Of a stretch of 64,000 nucleotides of DNA, positions 18,065 to 27,756 are shown piece after piece. The translations under genes and the position numbers were made by a program. The notes beneath the pieces are model-generated. The model was not told where the DNA came from and did no database searches. It saw nothing but the letters and a program-made list of their open reading frames with translations. The DNA is from Methylobacterium platani. GTDB taxonomy: Bacteria; Pseudomonadota; Alphaproteobacteria; Rhizobiales; Beijerinckiaceae. The stretch is taken from positions 1 to 64,000 of the forward strand of contig NZ_LWHQ01000043.1 in the NCBI RefSeq assembly GCF_001653715.1, read 5' to 3'. Within the stretch, counting starts at the first letter, position 1; each line of letters begins with the position of its first letter.

Positions 18065-18102
18065 GCCGAGCGGGTGTCCAGGCCCGAGGGCCGGACCCCG
18101 CT

Positions 18103-18531
18103 TCAGGCCGCCGCGCCGCCGAGATCCGCCACCACCGCGCGGCGGGCCGCCGCGTCCTCGGCCAGTCGATGGACGTGCATCTCGGTCGCGCCGCGGGCGC
18201 GGGCGCGGGTGAGCCAGCCGCGGGCGAGGCGCTCGCGCGGGCTCTCACCCGCGGCGGCCACCGCCACCAGCTCGGCAGTGCCGTCGCCGCCGCGGCGCAC
18301 CGCGATCACCACCGCCTCGCCGACCTCCGCCGGGTCGTCGTCGAGGGCGTGGATCCCCACGACGTAGCGGCGGCCCGACCGGCCGCGCCAGGCGCTCAGG
18401 GGCAGGGCCGGGGTGCCCCGCAGGCCGGTGGCCGTTCTCAGACGTTCCTCACGCACGTCCATTCTCCTCGCGCGATCGTTCTGGATGTCCCGCATCGCCA
18501 CCGACCAGGACAGGGCTCGTTTGTTCGCCAT
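18103..18531 (-). CDS. hypothetical protein
   Basis: I do not recognise this 142-residue protein. Its composition is Arg/Ala-rich with no signal peptide or membrane helix. A central block SGRRYVVGIHALDDDPAEVGEAVVIAVRR looks like alternating beta strands, and the C-terminal half (RERLARGWLTRARARGATEMHVHRLAED) is helical. The open frame fills the space between two stronger genes with normal codon bias. The ATG at 18531 lacks a strong ribosome site; MRDIQNDRAR at residue 13 is an alternative start. Confidence 0.55.
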   Translation of the reverse strand: MANKRALSWSVAMRDIQNDRARRMDVREERLRTATGLRGTPALPLSAWRGRSGRRYVVGIHALDDDPAEVGEAVVIAVRRGGDGTAELVAVAAAGESPRERLARGWLTRARARGATEMHVHRLAEDAAARRAVVADLGGAAA

Positions 18532-18667
18532 TTGTTCCAGCCTAGTGCCGATTCCGGAGGTGCGTCAAGCGCGAACGATCGATGTCCACGGGGAGCCTGC
18601 AACGAGGTTCGGGACGGGACCCGAGAGTATCTGGCGAGGGGGAATCGCAGGTTCAAGACGCGAGGGT

Positions 18668-18695
18668 GCGGCGGCCGGAGAAACCCGGCCGCCGC
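18668..18695. repeat. GC-rich hairpin after the Gly/His/Trp-rich gene
   Basis: Arms GCGGCGGCCGG and CCGGCCGCCGC pair perfectly over 11 bp just past the 3' end of the minus-strand gene. No T-run follows, so it is at best a factor-dependent or attenuating hairpin. Confidence 0.5.
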
Positions 18696-18701
18696 GCTCG
18701 A

Positions 18702-19082
18702 TCACCAGCGGTGATGCCAGCCGTGATGACCCCAGCCACCGTGATGGCCCCAGCCGCCACCCCAGCCGACGCGGCGCCAGCCTCCGCCGTAGCCCCAGCC
18801 GCCATGGTGCCAGCCCGCCAGGCGCCAGCCGCCATGATAGCCCCAGGGGCGATGCCAGCCAACGCGGCGCCAGCCGTAACCCCAGCGCGGCCCGTAGACG
18901 ACGCGGCGATAGCCGACGACCGGCGCGTAGAAGACCCGAGGACCCAGGTTCGGGCGGCACCAACCGCGCCAGTTCCGGTGGAAACCGGGGCCGCACCCGT
19001 CACGCGCTTCCGCCGTCGATCCGGTGCCGACGAGGGCACCGACGGACAGGATCGCGGCGCCGGCAACCATGCTCCAACGCAT
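18702..19082 (-). CDS. Gly/His/Trp-rich secreted protein
   Basis: The 126-residue product has a signal peptide ending TGSTAEA, then the conserved block DGCGPGFHRNWRGWCRPN with two cysteines. The tail is made of irregular GWHHGGWGYGG-like repeats rich in Gly, His, Trp and Arg. Small secreted proteins with this GCGPGFHR block are common in Methylobacterium and Bradyrhizobium, with no assigned function; the His-rich tail could bind metal. Two adjacent ATG codons (19085, 19082) follow AGGAGG; the second gives better spacing (5 bases). A GC-rich hairpin lies just downstream. Confidence 0.8.
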   Translation of the reverse strand: MRWSMVAGAAILSVGALVGTGSTAEARDGCGPGFHRNWRGWCRPNLGPRVFYAPVVGYRRVVYGPRWGYGWRRVGWHRPWGYHGGWRLAGWHHGGWGYGGGWRRVGWGGGWGHHGGWGHHGWHHRW

Positions 19083-19234
19083 CATAGCCTCCTGTTGTGA
19101 GGCCCATGAAATGCACGAGGGGGCAAAATCGTTTCGCAGGTTACGAAGAGTTAATGATCGGCCGCGGAGACCTCTCCCCGGTCTCCTTACGGCTGTGCTT
19201 GCGTCCGGAAGTCGACGCTCGGGTCGTCCGCCCG

Positions 19235-19978
19235 TCAAGCCTCCCGCGCGCGAGGTCCCGCGCCGGCACCGCCCGCCTCCCGCACCAGGGCGTCCGAGGC
19301 CGCCTCGATCCGTTGCTGCAGCTCGCCCAGGAACGTGTCGCGGGGCAGGCCGGCCGGAATCACGGGCAGGAACTCGATCACCGCGGTGCCGGGCCGGTAG
19401 GTCAGGCGGCGCCGGCCCCAGAACACCCCGGTGTTGAGCGCCACCGGCAGGCACGGCACGCCGAGGCGGTCGTACATGTGGGCGACGCCGAACTTGTAGG
19501 CCGGCGGCGCGCCGACCGCCCGGCGCGTTCCCTCGGGGAAGATGATCAGGCGGCGCCCGTCGGCCATCGCGGCGGCGGCCTCCTCGTTCATCAGCGCGAG
19601 GGCGCGGGAGCCCTTCGAGCGGTCGATCGCCACCATCTCGCTGCGGGCGAGGTACCAGCCGAACAGCGGCAGCCACATCAGCTCGCGCTTGAGGATGTAG
19701 GAGAAGTCGTCGAGCACCGTGACGAGGGCCAGGGTCTCGAGCGCCGACTGGTGCTTGGCCGCGACCAGCACGGCCCCGGCCGGACGGTGCTCGAGCCCGC
19801 GGAACTCGACCTTCAGGCCCACGATCGCGTGCAGCAGCCTCAGGATGATCCGGCCCCAGGTCTGGGCGAGCCAGACCACCTTTCGGCGGCTGACGAGGGT
19901 CGGCAGGCCGACGATCAGCAGCGCGGCGGTGACGAGGTAGAACGCGACGGTGAACAGGATCGAGCGGACGAGCGGCAT
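19235..19978 (-). CDS. plsC: 1-acyl-sn-glycerol-3-phosphate acyltransferase
   Basis: The 247-residue membrane-bound enzyme acylates lysophosphatidic acid to phosphatidic acid in phospholipid synthesis. It has one or two N-terminal membrane helices (residues 5-30) and the acyltransferase blocks AKHQSALET (motif I with Glu in place of the usual Asp, a form I recall from alphaproteobacterial PlsC proteins), RSKGSRAL and IIFPEGTRR (motif III). It is the downstream-most of three minus-strand genes here and has no obvious operon partner. A second plsC-like gene elsewhere in the genome is possible, so essentiality is unknown. Confidence 0.88.
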   Translation of the reverse strand: MPLVRSILFTVAFYLVTAALLIVGLPTLVSRRKVVWLAQTWGRIILRLLHAIVGLKVEFRGLEHRPAGAVLVAAKHQSALETLALVTVLDDFSYILKRELMWLPLFGWYLARSEMVAIDRSKGSRALALMNEEAAAAMADGRRLIIFPEGTRRAVGAPPAYKFGVAHMYDRLGVPCLPVALNTGVFWGRRRLTYRPGTAVIEFLPVIPAGLPRDTFLGELQQRIEAASDALVREAGGAGAGPRAREA

Positions 19979-20292
19979 GACGGGCGGCGGCGAACCTTCG
20001 GGCCCGGACGGGGGCGGGCGACGGACGGGGGCGCGGCGCCGTCGGGGCGCCGCCCGCGGGATGCGGTGGCGCCCTCCTTAGAGCATTTCGCCGCGCGCGT
20101 AACGGCGATTGCCGGGCCGCCGGCCCCCGGGGGCTGCCGGGCCCCGGAAAAACCTTCGCCGGGAAACCTCCGCGCGACCCGCACGGCGGATGCCGGGGCG
20201 GAGAAAACGTGCTTTAAGCCTCGAGGGACCCGCGCGGGAGACGCGGGCGATGGAAGTGGTCCGCCCGAGAGGCGGACGATCAGGAGGACGCC
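19979..20292. other. non-coding gap before the TRAP binding-protein gene
   Basis: These 314 bases separate divergent plsC and the TRAP gene. They contain a fragment of the GAGCATTTCG repeat (about 20079-20096) and a GTCCGCC-CGAGA-GGCGGAC hairpin (20259-20277) directly before the AGGAGG ribosome site. I see no open frame with normal codon use and no clear -35/-10 pair. Confidence 0.5.
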
Positions 20293-21312
20293 ATGACCAC
20301 GCTCACGCGCCGCCGCGCGCTGCATCTCGCCGTCGCCGGCGCCGTCGCGAGCCCGGCGGTGCTGCGCATCACCCGGGCGCACGCGGCCGAGTTCAGCCTG
20401 AAGGCCGCCAACAACACGCCGATCAGCCATCCCCTCACGGTCTACATGACCAAGGCCGCGGACGCGGTCCGCGAGGAGACCGGCGGCAAGGTCGACATCA
20501 AGCTGTTTCCCAACAACCAGCTCGGCGGCGACACCGACATGCTGAGCCAGCTGCGCTCGGGCGCGCTGGAATTCTTCACCCTCTCGCCCCTGATCCTCGC
20601 CACCCTGGTGCCGGCGGCCTCGATCAGCGGCGTCGGCTTCGCCTGGGCCTCCTACGATAAGCTGTGGCCGGCGATGGACGGCGATCTCGGCGCCCATGTG
20701 CGGGCGCAGATCGACAAGTCCGGCCTCTTCGCCTTCGACCGCATCTGGGAGAACGGCTTCCGCCAGACCACCTCGTCGACCCGGCCGATCCTGAAACCCG
20801 AGGACTTCAAGGGGTTCAAGATCCGGGTCCCGCCGAGCCCGATGTGGACCTCGATGTTCAAGGCCTTCGACGCCGCCCCGATGACGATCAACTTCGCCGA
20901 GGTGTATTCGGCCCTCCAGACGAAGATCGCCGAGGGCCAGGAGAACCCGCTGACGCTGATCGACACCGCCAAGCTCTACGAGGTGCAGAAGTACCTCTCG
21001 AAGACCAACCACATGTGGGACGGCTTCTGGCTTCTGTCGAACGGCAAGATCTGGCGCGGCCTGCCGCAGGACGTGAAGACCGTGATCGCCAAGCACTTCA
21101 ACACGCAGGCCGTGGCGCAGCGCGCGGACATGGCCCAGCGCAGCGGCACGACCGAGCAGGACCTGCGCGCCCGCGGCCTCACCATCCAGGACGTCGACAC
21201 CAAGGCGTTCCAGGCCAAGCTGCAATCGGCCGGCTTCTACAAGGAGTGGAAGGGCAAGTTCGGCGACGACGCCTGGGCGCTCCTCGAGAAGCATACCGGC
21301 CCGATCGCCTGA
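20293..21312 (+). CDS. TRAP transporter solute-binding protein (DctP family), orphan
   Basis: The 339-residue periplasmic protein has a Tat-like signal (RRRALHLAVAGAVASPAVL, cleaved after AHA near residue 31). The DctP fold follows, including HPLTVYMTKAADAVREETGG, FPNNQLGGDTDMLSQLRSGALEF and the ligand-arginine region FKGFKIRVPPSPMW. DctP proteins bind carboxylates and deliver them to a DctQM permease. No DctQ or DctM gene is near, so it must use a distant permease or act as a sensor protein. The ATG at 20293 has AGGAGG 5 bases upstream. A hairpin lies in the leader. Confidence 0.88.
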   Translation: MTTLTRRRALHLAVAGAVASPAVLRITRAHAAEFSLKAANNTPISHPLTVYMTKAADAVREETGGKVDIKLFPNNQLGGDTDMLSQLRSGALEFFTLSPLILATLVPAASISGVGFAWASYDKLWPAMDGDLGAHVRAQIDKSGLFAFDRIWENGFRQTTSSTRPILKPEDFKGFKIRVPPSPMWTSMFKAFDAAPMTINFAEVYSALQTKIAEGQENPLTLIDTAKLYEVQKYLSKTNHMWDGFWLLSNGKIWRGLPQDVKTVIAKHFNTQAVAQRADMAQRSGTTEQDLRARGLTIQDVDTKAFQAKLQSAGFYKEWKGKFGDDAWALLEKHTGPIA

Positions 21313-21336
21313 GCGGGCTTCCCTTCCCCGTCGCCC

Positions 21337-23403
21337 TCAGGTCCCGGCGCGCGCCGCCGGGACCGGATTCGCGACGGCGCGGCCGAACAGGAAGCCCTGC
21401 GCCTCGGTGAAGCCCTCTTCGCGGACCACCGCGAGCTGGGCCGGGGTCTCGACGCCCTCCGCCACCGTCTCGATGCCGAGGCGGCGGCCGAGCTCGGCGA
21501 CGAGGCCGACGATGGCCCGGCAATCCGGCCGCTCGACGGCGTCGCGCACGAACGAGCCGTCGATCTTGATGCGGTCGAACGGGAAGGCGCGGACCCGGGC
21601 GAGCGACGAGAATCCGATCCCGAAATCGTCGAGCGAGATGCGCACGCCCATGGCGTGCAGGAGCTGCAGGTCGTCGACGATGCCGGTGCCGCCATGGCTC
21701 AGCACCGTCTCGGTGATCTCGAGCTCGAGGCGCCACGGGTTCAGGCCGCTGCGGGCGAGGGCCTCGCCGACCGCCCGCGGCAGGCTGCCGTCGCCGAGCT
21801 GGCGCACCGAGACGTTGACGCAGACCCGCGCCGCATCGGGCCAGGCGGCGGCGTCGCGGCAGGCGCGCTCGAGCACCCACAGGCCGAGCGCCCGGATCAG
21901 GTCCGATTTCTCGGCGAGCGGGATGAAGCGCCGCGGCGCGACCGCGCCGCGCTCGGGGTGGGTCCAGCGCAGCAGGGCCTCGCGGGCGTTGACGGCGCCG
22001 TGGGACAAGTCGACGAGCGGCTGGTAGGCGACGTGCAGCTCGCCGGCCTCGACCGCCCGGCGCAGGTCGTGCTCCAGGCGCCGCTCCTCGCTGCGCTCGG
22101 TCTCCAGCGCCGGCGTGAACGGGCGCCAGGCCGCCTTGCCGGCGCCCTTGGCGGCGTAGAGCGCGCAATCGGCCTCGCGCAGCATGGCGTCGGGCGTGGT
22201 GCCACCCGGCGCGAAGGCGATGCCGATGCTGGCCGTGACCGTGCGCGGGCGCTGGCCCTCGATGCCGTAGGGCCGGGCGAGCGCGATGAGGAGCCCCTCG
22301 GCCAGCGACACCGCCAGCTCGCCGGCCCGCCCGGGCAGCAGCACGGCGAATTCGTCGCCGCCGAAGCGGGCGGCGAGGCCCGGCTCCGGCACCGCCCGGC
22401 GCAGCCGCTCGGCCACCTGGCGCAGGAGCGCGTCGCCGGCCCGGTGCCCGAGATCGTCGTTGACCGCCTTGAAGCCGTCGAGGTCGAGGAACAGCAGGGC
22501 GCTCCCGGCCGGCACCGTCCCGTCGGCGGCGCTCTCGCCCAGGCGCCGCCACAGCATCGCCCGGTTGGCGAGCCCCGTCAGGGCGTCGTGGTGGGCGAGC
22601 CGGGCGATCTCCTGCTCGGCCTCGCGCTGGCGCGTCACGTCCTCGAAGGTGACGACGAACGCCCCGCCCGGCACGCCGCGGCGCGAGAGGGCGACGGCGC
22701 GCCCGTCCGGGAGGGCCACGACCACCGCCTCGCCGCGCTCGAGCGGAGCCGCGTGGCCGGCGAGCAGGGCGGCCCCGTCCCGCAGGCCCGCCCCCGGGCC
22801 GCACAGGGCGAGCGCCCAGAGCGCCTCGATCGACGTCCCGACGAGCGCATCCCCGTCGCCGACCGCGAACATCGCGAAGAAGCGCTGGTTGATGAGCCGC
22901 ACCCTGCGGTCGGCATCGAACAGGCACAGGCCCTGCGACATGGTCGAGAGGGCGAGGTCGAGGATCAGCGCCACCGCCCGGATCTCGCCGCCCTCCTCCG
23001 AAGGCGGCGGCGCCTCGCGGATGACCTGGGCGAAGCCCGCCGGGGCGTCGCCGTCGCGGATCGCCAGGATGACGGTGCGGGCGCGAAACCGGCCGCCGTC
23101 GCGCCGCGGCCACCAGCCGTCCGTCTCGTAGCGCCCGGCCTCGCGGGCCGCCGTGAGGGCGCCGTCGCTGCCCGCCGGAGAATCGTCATACGCGAAGGCG
23201 CGGCCGAGAACCTCGGAGGCCGGATAGCCGGTCAGCCGCTCCGCCCCAGGGTTCCAGGCCGCGACCCGCCCCTCGGGATCGAGCAGGCACAGGGCATGGT
23301 CGGTCGTGTCCCAGACGAGGCGGGAATAGGCAGCGTGGAGGGGCGATGCCGCGACCGGTTCGTCCGGGCCGGCCGCGATCGCCGCGGGCGCTCCACTCTG
23401 CAT
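21337..23403 (-). CDS. PAS-PAS-GGDEF-EAL cyclic-di-GMP protein
   Basis: This 688-residue signalling protein has two PAS-like sensor modules (about 25-130 and 150-262), a GGDEF domain with intact GGDEF at 348-352, and an EAL domain with EALLRW at 475-480, DDFGIGFSSL and EGVETPAQL. Both catalytic signatures look intact, so it may make and degrade c-di-GMP. The residues five before GGDEF do not match the RxxD inhibitory site, so product inhibition at that site is not expected. No membrane helix is visible, so it is probably cytoplasmic. It starts with ATG at 23403 and is followed downstream by the TRAP gene in convergent orientation. Confidence 0.9.
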   Translation of the reverse strand: MQSGAPAAIAAGPDEPVAASPLHAAYSRLVWDTTDHALCLLDPEGRVAAWNPGAERLTGYPASEVLGRAFAYDDSPAGSDGALTAAREAGRYETDGWWPRRDGGRFRARTVILAIRDGDAPAGFAQVIREAPPPSEEGGEIRAVALILDLALSTMSQGLCLFDADRRVRLINQRFFAMFAVGDGDALVGTSIEALWALALCGPGAGLRDGAALLAGHAAPLERGEAVVVALPDGRAVALSRRGVPGGAFVVTFEDVTRQREAEQEIARLAHHDALTGLANRAMLWRRLGESAADGTVPAGSALLFLDLDGFKAVNDDLGHRAGDALLRQVAERLRRAVPEPGLAARFGGDEFAVLLPGRAGELAVSLAEGLLIALARPYGIEGQRPRTVTASIGIAFAPGGTTPDAMLREADCALYAAKGAGKAAWRPFTPALETERSEERRLEHDLRRAVEAGELHVAYQPLVDLSHGAVNAREALLRWTHPERGAVAPRRFIPLAEKSDLIRALGLWVLERACRDAAAWPDAARVCVNVSVRQLGDGSLPRAVGEALARSGLNPWRLELEITETVLSHGGTGIVDDLQLLHAMGVRISLDDFGIGFSSLARVRAFPFDRIKIDGSFVRDAVERPDCRAIVGLVAELGRRLGIETVAEGVETPAQLAVVREEGFTEAQGFLFGRAVANPVPAARAGT

Positions 23404-23513
23404 CGTCCCACCGCCCTGCCGCGCAACACCGTTGCGTCAGCCTAGGCGATTTGATGCCGGAGGTTGAGTCGCTTTCTCGGATCAGCACCGAGGATCGCCG
23501 CGAGGGCCGCGAC

Positions 23514-25070
<1,557 letters not shown>

Positions 25071-25230
25071 GGAACGATGAGTTAGACGAGGCTCGGGGAT
25101 CGCGCAACGCGCGGCGATCGCGGGTCCCGGGTGCATTCACCACAATGAGCGGCGTTCGCGACATTAACCGGGCGTTCAGGGTCTAACAGCGACTGAGGCG
25201 CCCCCAACCCACCAGACAAGGAGCCTCGCC

Positions 25231-25467
25231 ATGCGAGCCATCGTCCTCGGGATCGCCGCTACCCTCGCCACGGCCTTCAGCCTCGCGCCGGCCTCGGCCC
25301 TGCCGGTCGCCCCCGGCCACAGCGTCGCGCCCGTCGCATCGATCGAGCAGGCGCAGTACGTCACCCGTCGGGTGGTCCGCCGCGGTCCCCGCTGCACGGT
25401 CCAGGTGACCCGCACCCGCGGGCCCTTCGGCCGGGTGGTGGTGCGCAAGGTGCGCCGCTGCTTCTGA
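25231..25467 (+). CDS. small exported basic protein
   Basis: The 78-residue protein has a clean signal peptide (MRAIVLGIAATLATAFSLAP, cleavage near ASA) and a mature part of about 54 residues that is strongly basic (RRVVRRGPRC, RKVRRCF) with two cysteines likely joined by a disulfide. AAGGAG precedes the ATG by 8 bases, and a strong terminator follows, so it forms a monocistronic unit. I do not recognise the family. A periplasmic polyanion or envelope-binding role is only a guess from its charge. Confidence 0.7.
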   Translation: MRAIVLGIAATLATAFSLAPASALPVAPGHSVAPVASIEQAQYVTRRVVRRGPRCTVQVTRTRGPFGRVVVRKVRRCF

Positions 25468-25494
25468 GCCGCCGCGTCCGGCTGCAATCGAGAG

Positions 25495-25521
25495 GGCGGC
25501 CCCGGACGGGGCCGCCTTTTT
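25495..25521 (+). terminator. Rho-independent terminator
   Basis: Stem GGCGGCCCC/GGGGCCGCC with loop GGAC is followed by five Ts (25517-25521). It ends the small exported protein's transcript and touches the stop codon of the convergent hydrolase. Confidence 0.9.
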
Positions 25522-26456
25522 CATGCGTTCGGCCACGCCGCCAGCAGCGCCCTGAGCGCCGCCACGAAGGCGAGCGGCTGGTCGACCATCACGTGGTGCC
25601 AGGCCTCCGGCAGGTCGATCCGGGGTGAGCCCGGCGGCAGCAGGCCCTGCACGTAGGCGGCGTCGGCCGGCCGCATCAGGTCGGAGCGGTCGCCGGTGAC
25701 GAGCGCCAGCGGGCAGCGGGCCTGCCGCACCATCGCGGCCCGGTCCGGCAGGGCGAGGCGCGCCCAGAGCGAGGGATCGAAGCGCCAGCTCCAGCCGCCC
25801 TCGACCTCCCGCAGCGATTCCCGCGCGATGAGATCGGCAATGTAGAGCGGCTCGCAGGGCTGCATCGGCGCGAAGCGGAACCGCGCCAGTGCAGCCTCCA
25901 GGGTCGGGTAGATCCGGTGATGCGCGAAGCGCCCGTCCTCGCGCCGGCGCCCGGTGCGACGCTCGGGGGAGAAGATCGGCGGGTCGACGATCACGGCGCC
26001 GCGCCAGCGCCTCGCCTCGCGTCCCGCCTCGGTCAGCATCGGGAAGCAGCCGAAGGAATGCCCGACCATCACGGGCGCCCCCGCCTCGAACAGGCCGGTC
26101 TCCTCCGCCACCGCCTCGATCTCGTCGGCGAAGGTGTCGAGGTCGTAGGCGTTGCGCCAGTCCGATCCGCCCATGCCCGACCAGGACAGGGCGGCGACCC
26201 GATGAGTCCCGGCGAGGAACGGCGCGATGAAGCGCCACCAGCCGGCATGGGCGCCGTTGCCGTGCAGCAGCATCACCCCGGGCCGGCCGCGCTCGCCCCA
26301 GGCGAAGGCCTCGATGCCGGCGCCCTTCACGGCAACCCGCGCGATCTCCGGCGCGGCCGCGACCGCGTCCCGGAACCAGGCCGGGGCCGGCGGCGGCTCG
26401 CCCGCGAGATGGGCCAGGGGGGCGGAGAGGTTCGGATCGGGGGGCAGGTCGGTCAC
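25521..26456 (-). CDS. alpha/beta-fold hydrolase
   Basis: The 311-residue cytoplasmic protein has the oxyanion-hole region VMLLHGNGAHAGWW, the nucleophile elbow MVGHSFGCFP, an acid-loop candidate LVTGDRSDLM and the catalytic-His segment EAWHHVMVDQP. It is therefore a serine hydrolase of unassigned substrate. The start is GTG at 26456 without a strong ribosome site. The first 30 residues are Pro-rich. It lies downstream of another alpha/beta hydrolase on the same strand. Confidence 0.8.
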   Translation of the reverse strand: MTDLPPDPNLSAPLAHLAGEPPPAPAWFRDAVAAAPEIARVAVKGAGIEAFAWGERGRPGVMLLHGNGAHAGWWRFIAPFLAGTHRVAALSWSGMGGSDWRNAYDLDTFADEIEAVAEETGLFEAGAPVMVGHSFGCFPMLTEAGREARRWRGAVIVDPPIFSPERRTGRRREDGRFAHHRIYPTLEAALARFRFAPMQPCEPLYIADLIARESLREVEGGWSWRFDPSLWARLALPDRAAMVRQARCPLALVTGDRSDLMRPADAAYVQGLLPPGSPRIDLPEAWHHVMVDQPLAFVAALRALLAAWPNA

Positions 26457-26561
26457 GGCCGCGATGATGCGGCGCGTCCGCCAGCCCTGTCAATCCGAAT
26501 TGGAAGATGCGGTATGGCGAGCGCGCGGGACGCTCACCGGCTTGTTCGAAAACCCGGTGTC

Positions 26562-27578
26562 TTACGCCCGGATGAAGCCGCGCCGCCGGGCCCAGGTCGC
26601 GAACAGGCCCGGCCACGCCGCGGCCGGCGAGCCCGGCACCCCGAGGTTGAAGCCGTGGCCGCCGCGCTCGAACAGGTGCATCTCCACCGGCACCTCGGCG
26701 GCCCGCAACGCGGCGTACATCAGGAGGGAATTGTCGACGACGGCGATCGGGTCGTCGGCGGCCTGGGCCAGGAAGGTCGGCGGCGTCTCGGGAGGAACGT
26801 GGGTCTCGACCGAGTAGGCCTCGGTGGCGACGCGGGTCGGGCTCTCGCCGACGAGGACGCGGCGGCTCGAGGTGCGGTCGAACGGAGCCTTCAGGGTGAT
26901 GACGGGATAGAGCAGGGCGGCGACGTCGGGCCGGGCGGAGAGCGCGTCGTCCTCGTCCACGGCCCGGTAGAGCGGCGAGGCGAAGCGGGTGCTGGCCGAG
27001 CCCATCAGGTGGCCGCCGGCGGAGAAGCCCATCACGCCGATCCGGTTCGGCTCGTAGCCGTAGCGCTTGGCCCGGGCCCGCACCAGGCGCACCGCCCGCA
27101 GGGCGTCCTGGATCGGCGCGTCGGCGCCCGCCGCCCAGCCCTCGCCGGGCAGCCGGTAGACCAGCGCGAAGGCGGTGACACCCAGCCCGTTGAGCCAGTG
27201 CCCGACCGGCACCGCCTCGTGCCCGATGTCGATGCGGCGATAGCCGCCGCCGGCGGCGATCACCATGGCGCTGCCGGTGGGCCGGGCCGGGCGCATGACC
27301 AGAAGGCAAGGCTCGGCGACGCCGGTGACGACGCCCTCGCGGCTCTCGTCGAAGCGCGGCCCGTCCGCGGTCGGCCCCCCTCCCCCGGGCGGCCCGGCGG
27401 GCCACAGCCGCATCACCTCCAGGGCGGTGCCGGGGGCGGCCTCAGGCGGCGCGTCGTGGCCCGACGGACGATCCACGGGTCTCTCCTGCCCGGGCGGGAC
27501 CGCCGGCTGCGCGACGGCGCCGGGCGCGAGACCGAGGGCGGCCGCTCCCGTGAGCAACGTCCTGCGATGCAGCGCCAT
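26562..27578 (-). CDS. exported alpha/beta hydrolase (acetyl-esterase/BD-FAE-like)
   Basis: The 338-residue protein has a twin-arginine-like signal (MALHRRTLLTGAAALGLAPG) and a Pro/Gly-rich linker (27-75). A prolyl-oligopeptidase-type hydrolase domain follows, with MVIAAGGGYRRI (oxyanion region), nucleophile elbow MGFSAGGHL, the acid in AADDPIAVV and the catalytic-His region FERGGHGFNLG. Relatives deacetylate xylan or other polymers. The catalytic triad looks complete. It is likely periplasmic. Confidence 0.82.
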   Translation of the reverse strand: MALHRRTLLTGAAALGLAPGAVAQPAVPPGQERPVDRPSGHDAPPEAAPGTALEVMRLWPAGPPGGGGPTADGPRFDESREGVVTGVAEPCLLVMRPARPTGSAMVIAAGGGYRRIDIGHEAVPVGHWLNGLGVTAFALVYRLPGEGWAAGADAPIQDALRAVRLVRARAKRYGYEPNRIGVMGFSAGGHLMGSASTRFASPLYRAVDEDDALSARPDVAALLYPVITLKAPFDRTSSRRVLVGESPTRVATEAYSVETHVPPETPPTFLAQAADDPIAVVDNSLLMYAALRAAEVPVEMHLFERGGHGFNLGVPGSPAAAWPGLFATWARRRGFIRA

Positions 27579-27756
27579 GCCGACCGTCCGACACTCTCGA
27601 AGACCTCGGCGCCGCCCCGGGACCCGCCGGTGCCTCCGGGCTCGCCCGTCGCGGGGCCATCCCCCACCGCCATGAATAAGCCAAGCCGCGGCAGATGCAC
27701 GGCAGAAAAATACCGTGACGGCGGGGCCGGGATCGGGGCGACGCGCCCGGCCCGCC

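Noticed and set aside
18668..18695. Rho-independent terminator after the Gly/His/Trp-rich gene
   Set aside because: The stem is strong, but no T-run follows on either strand.
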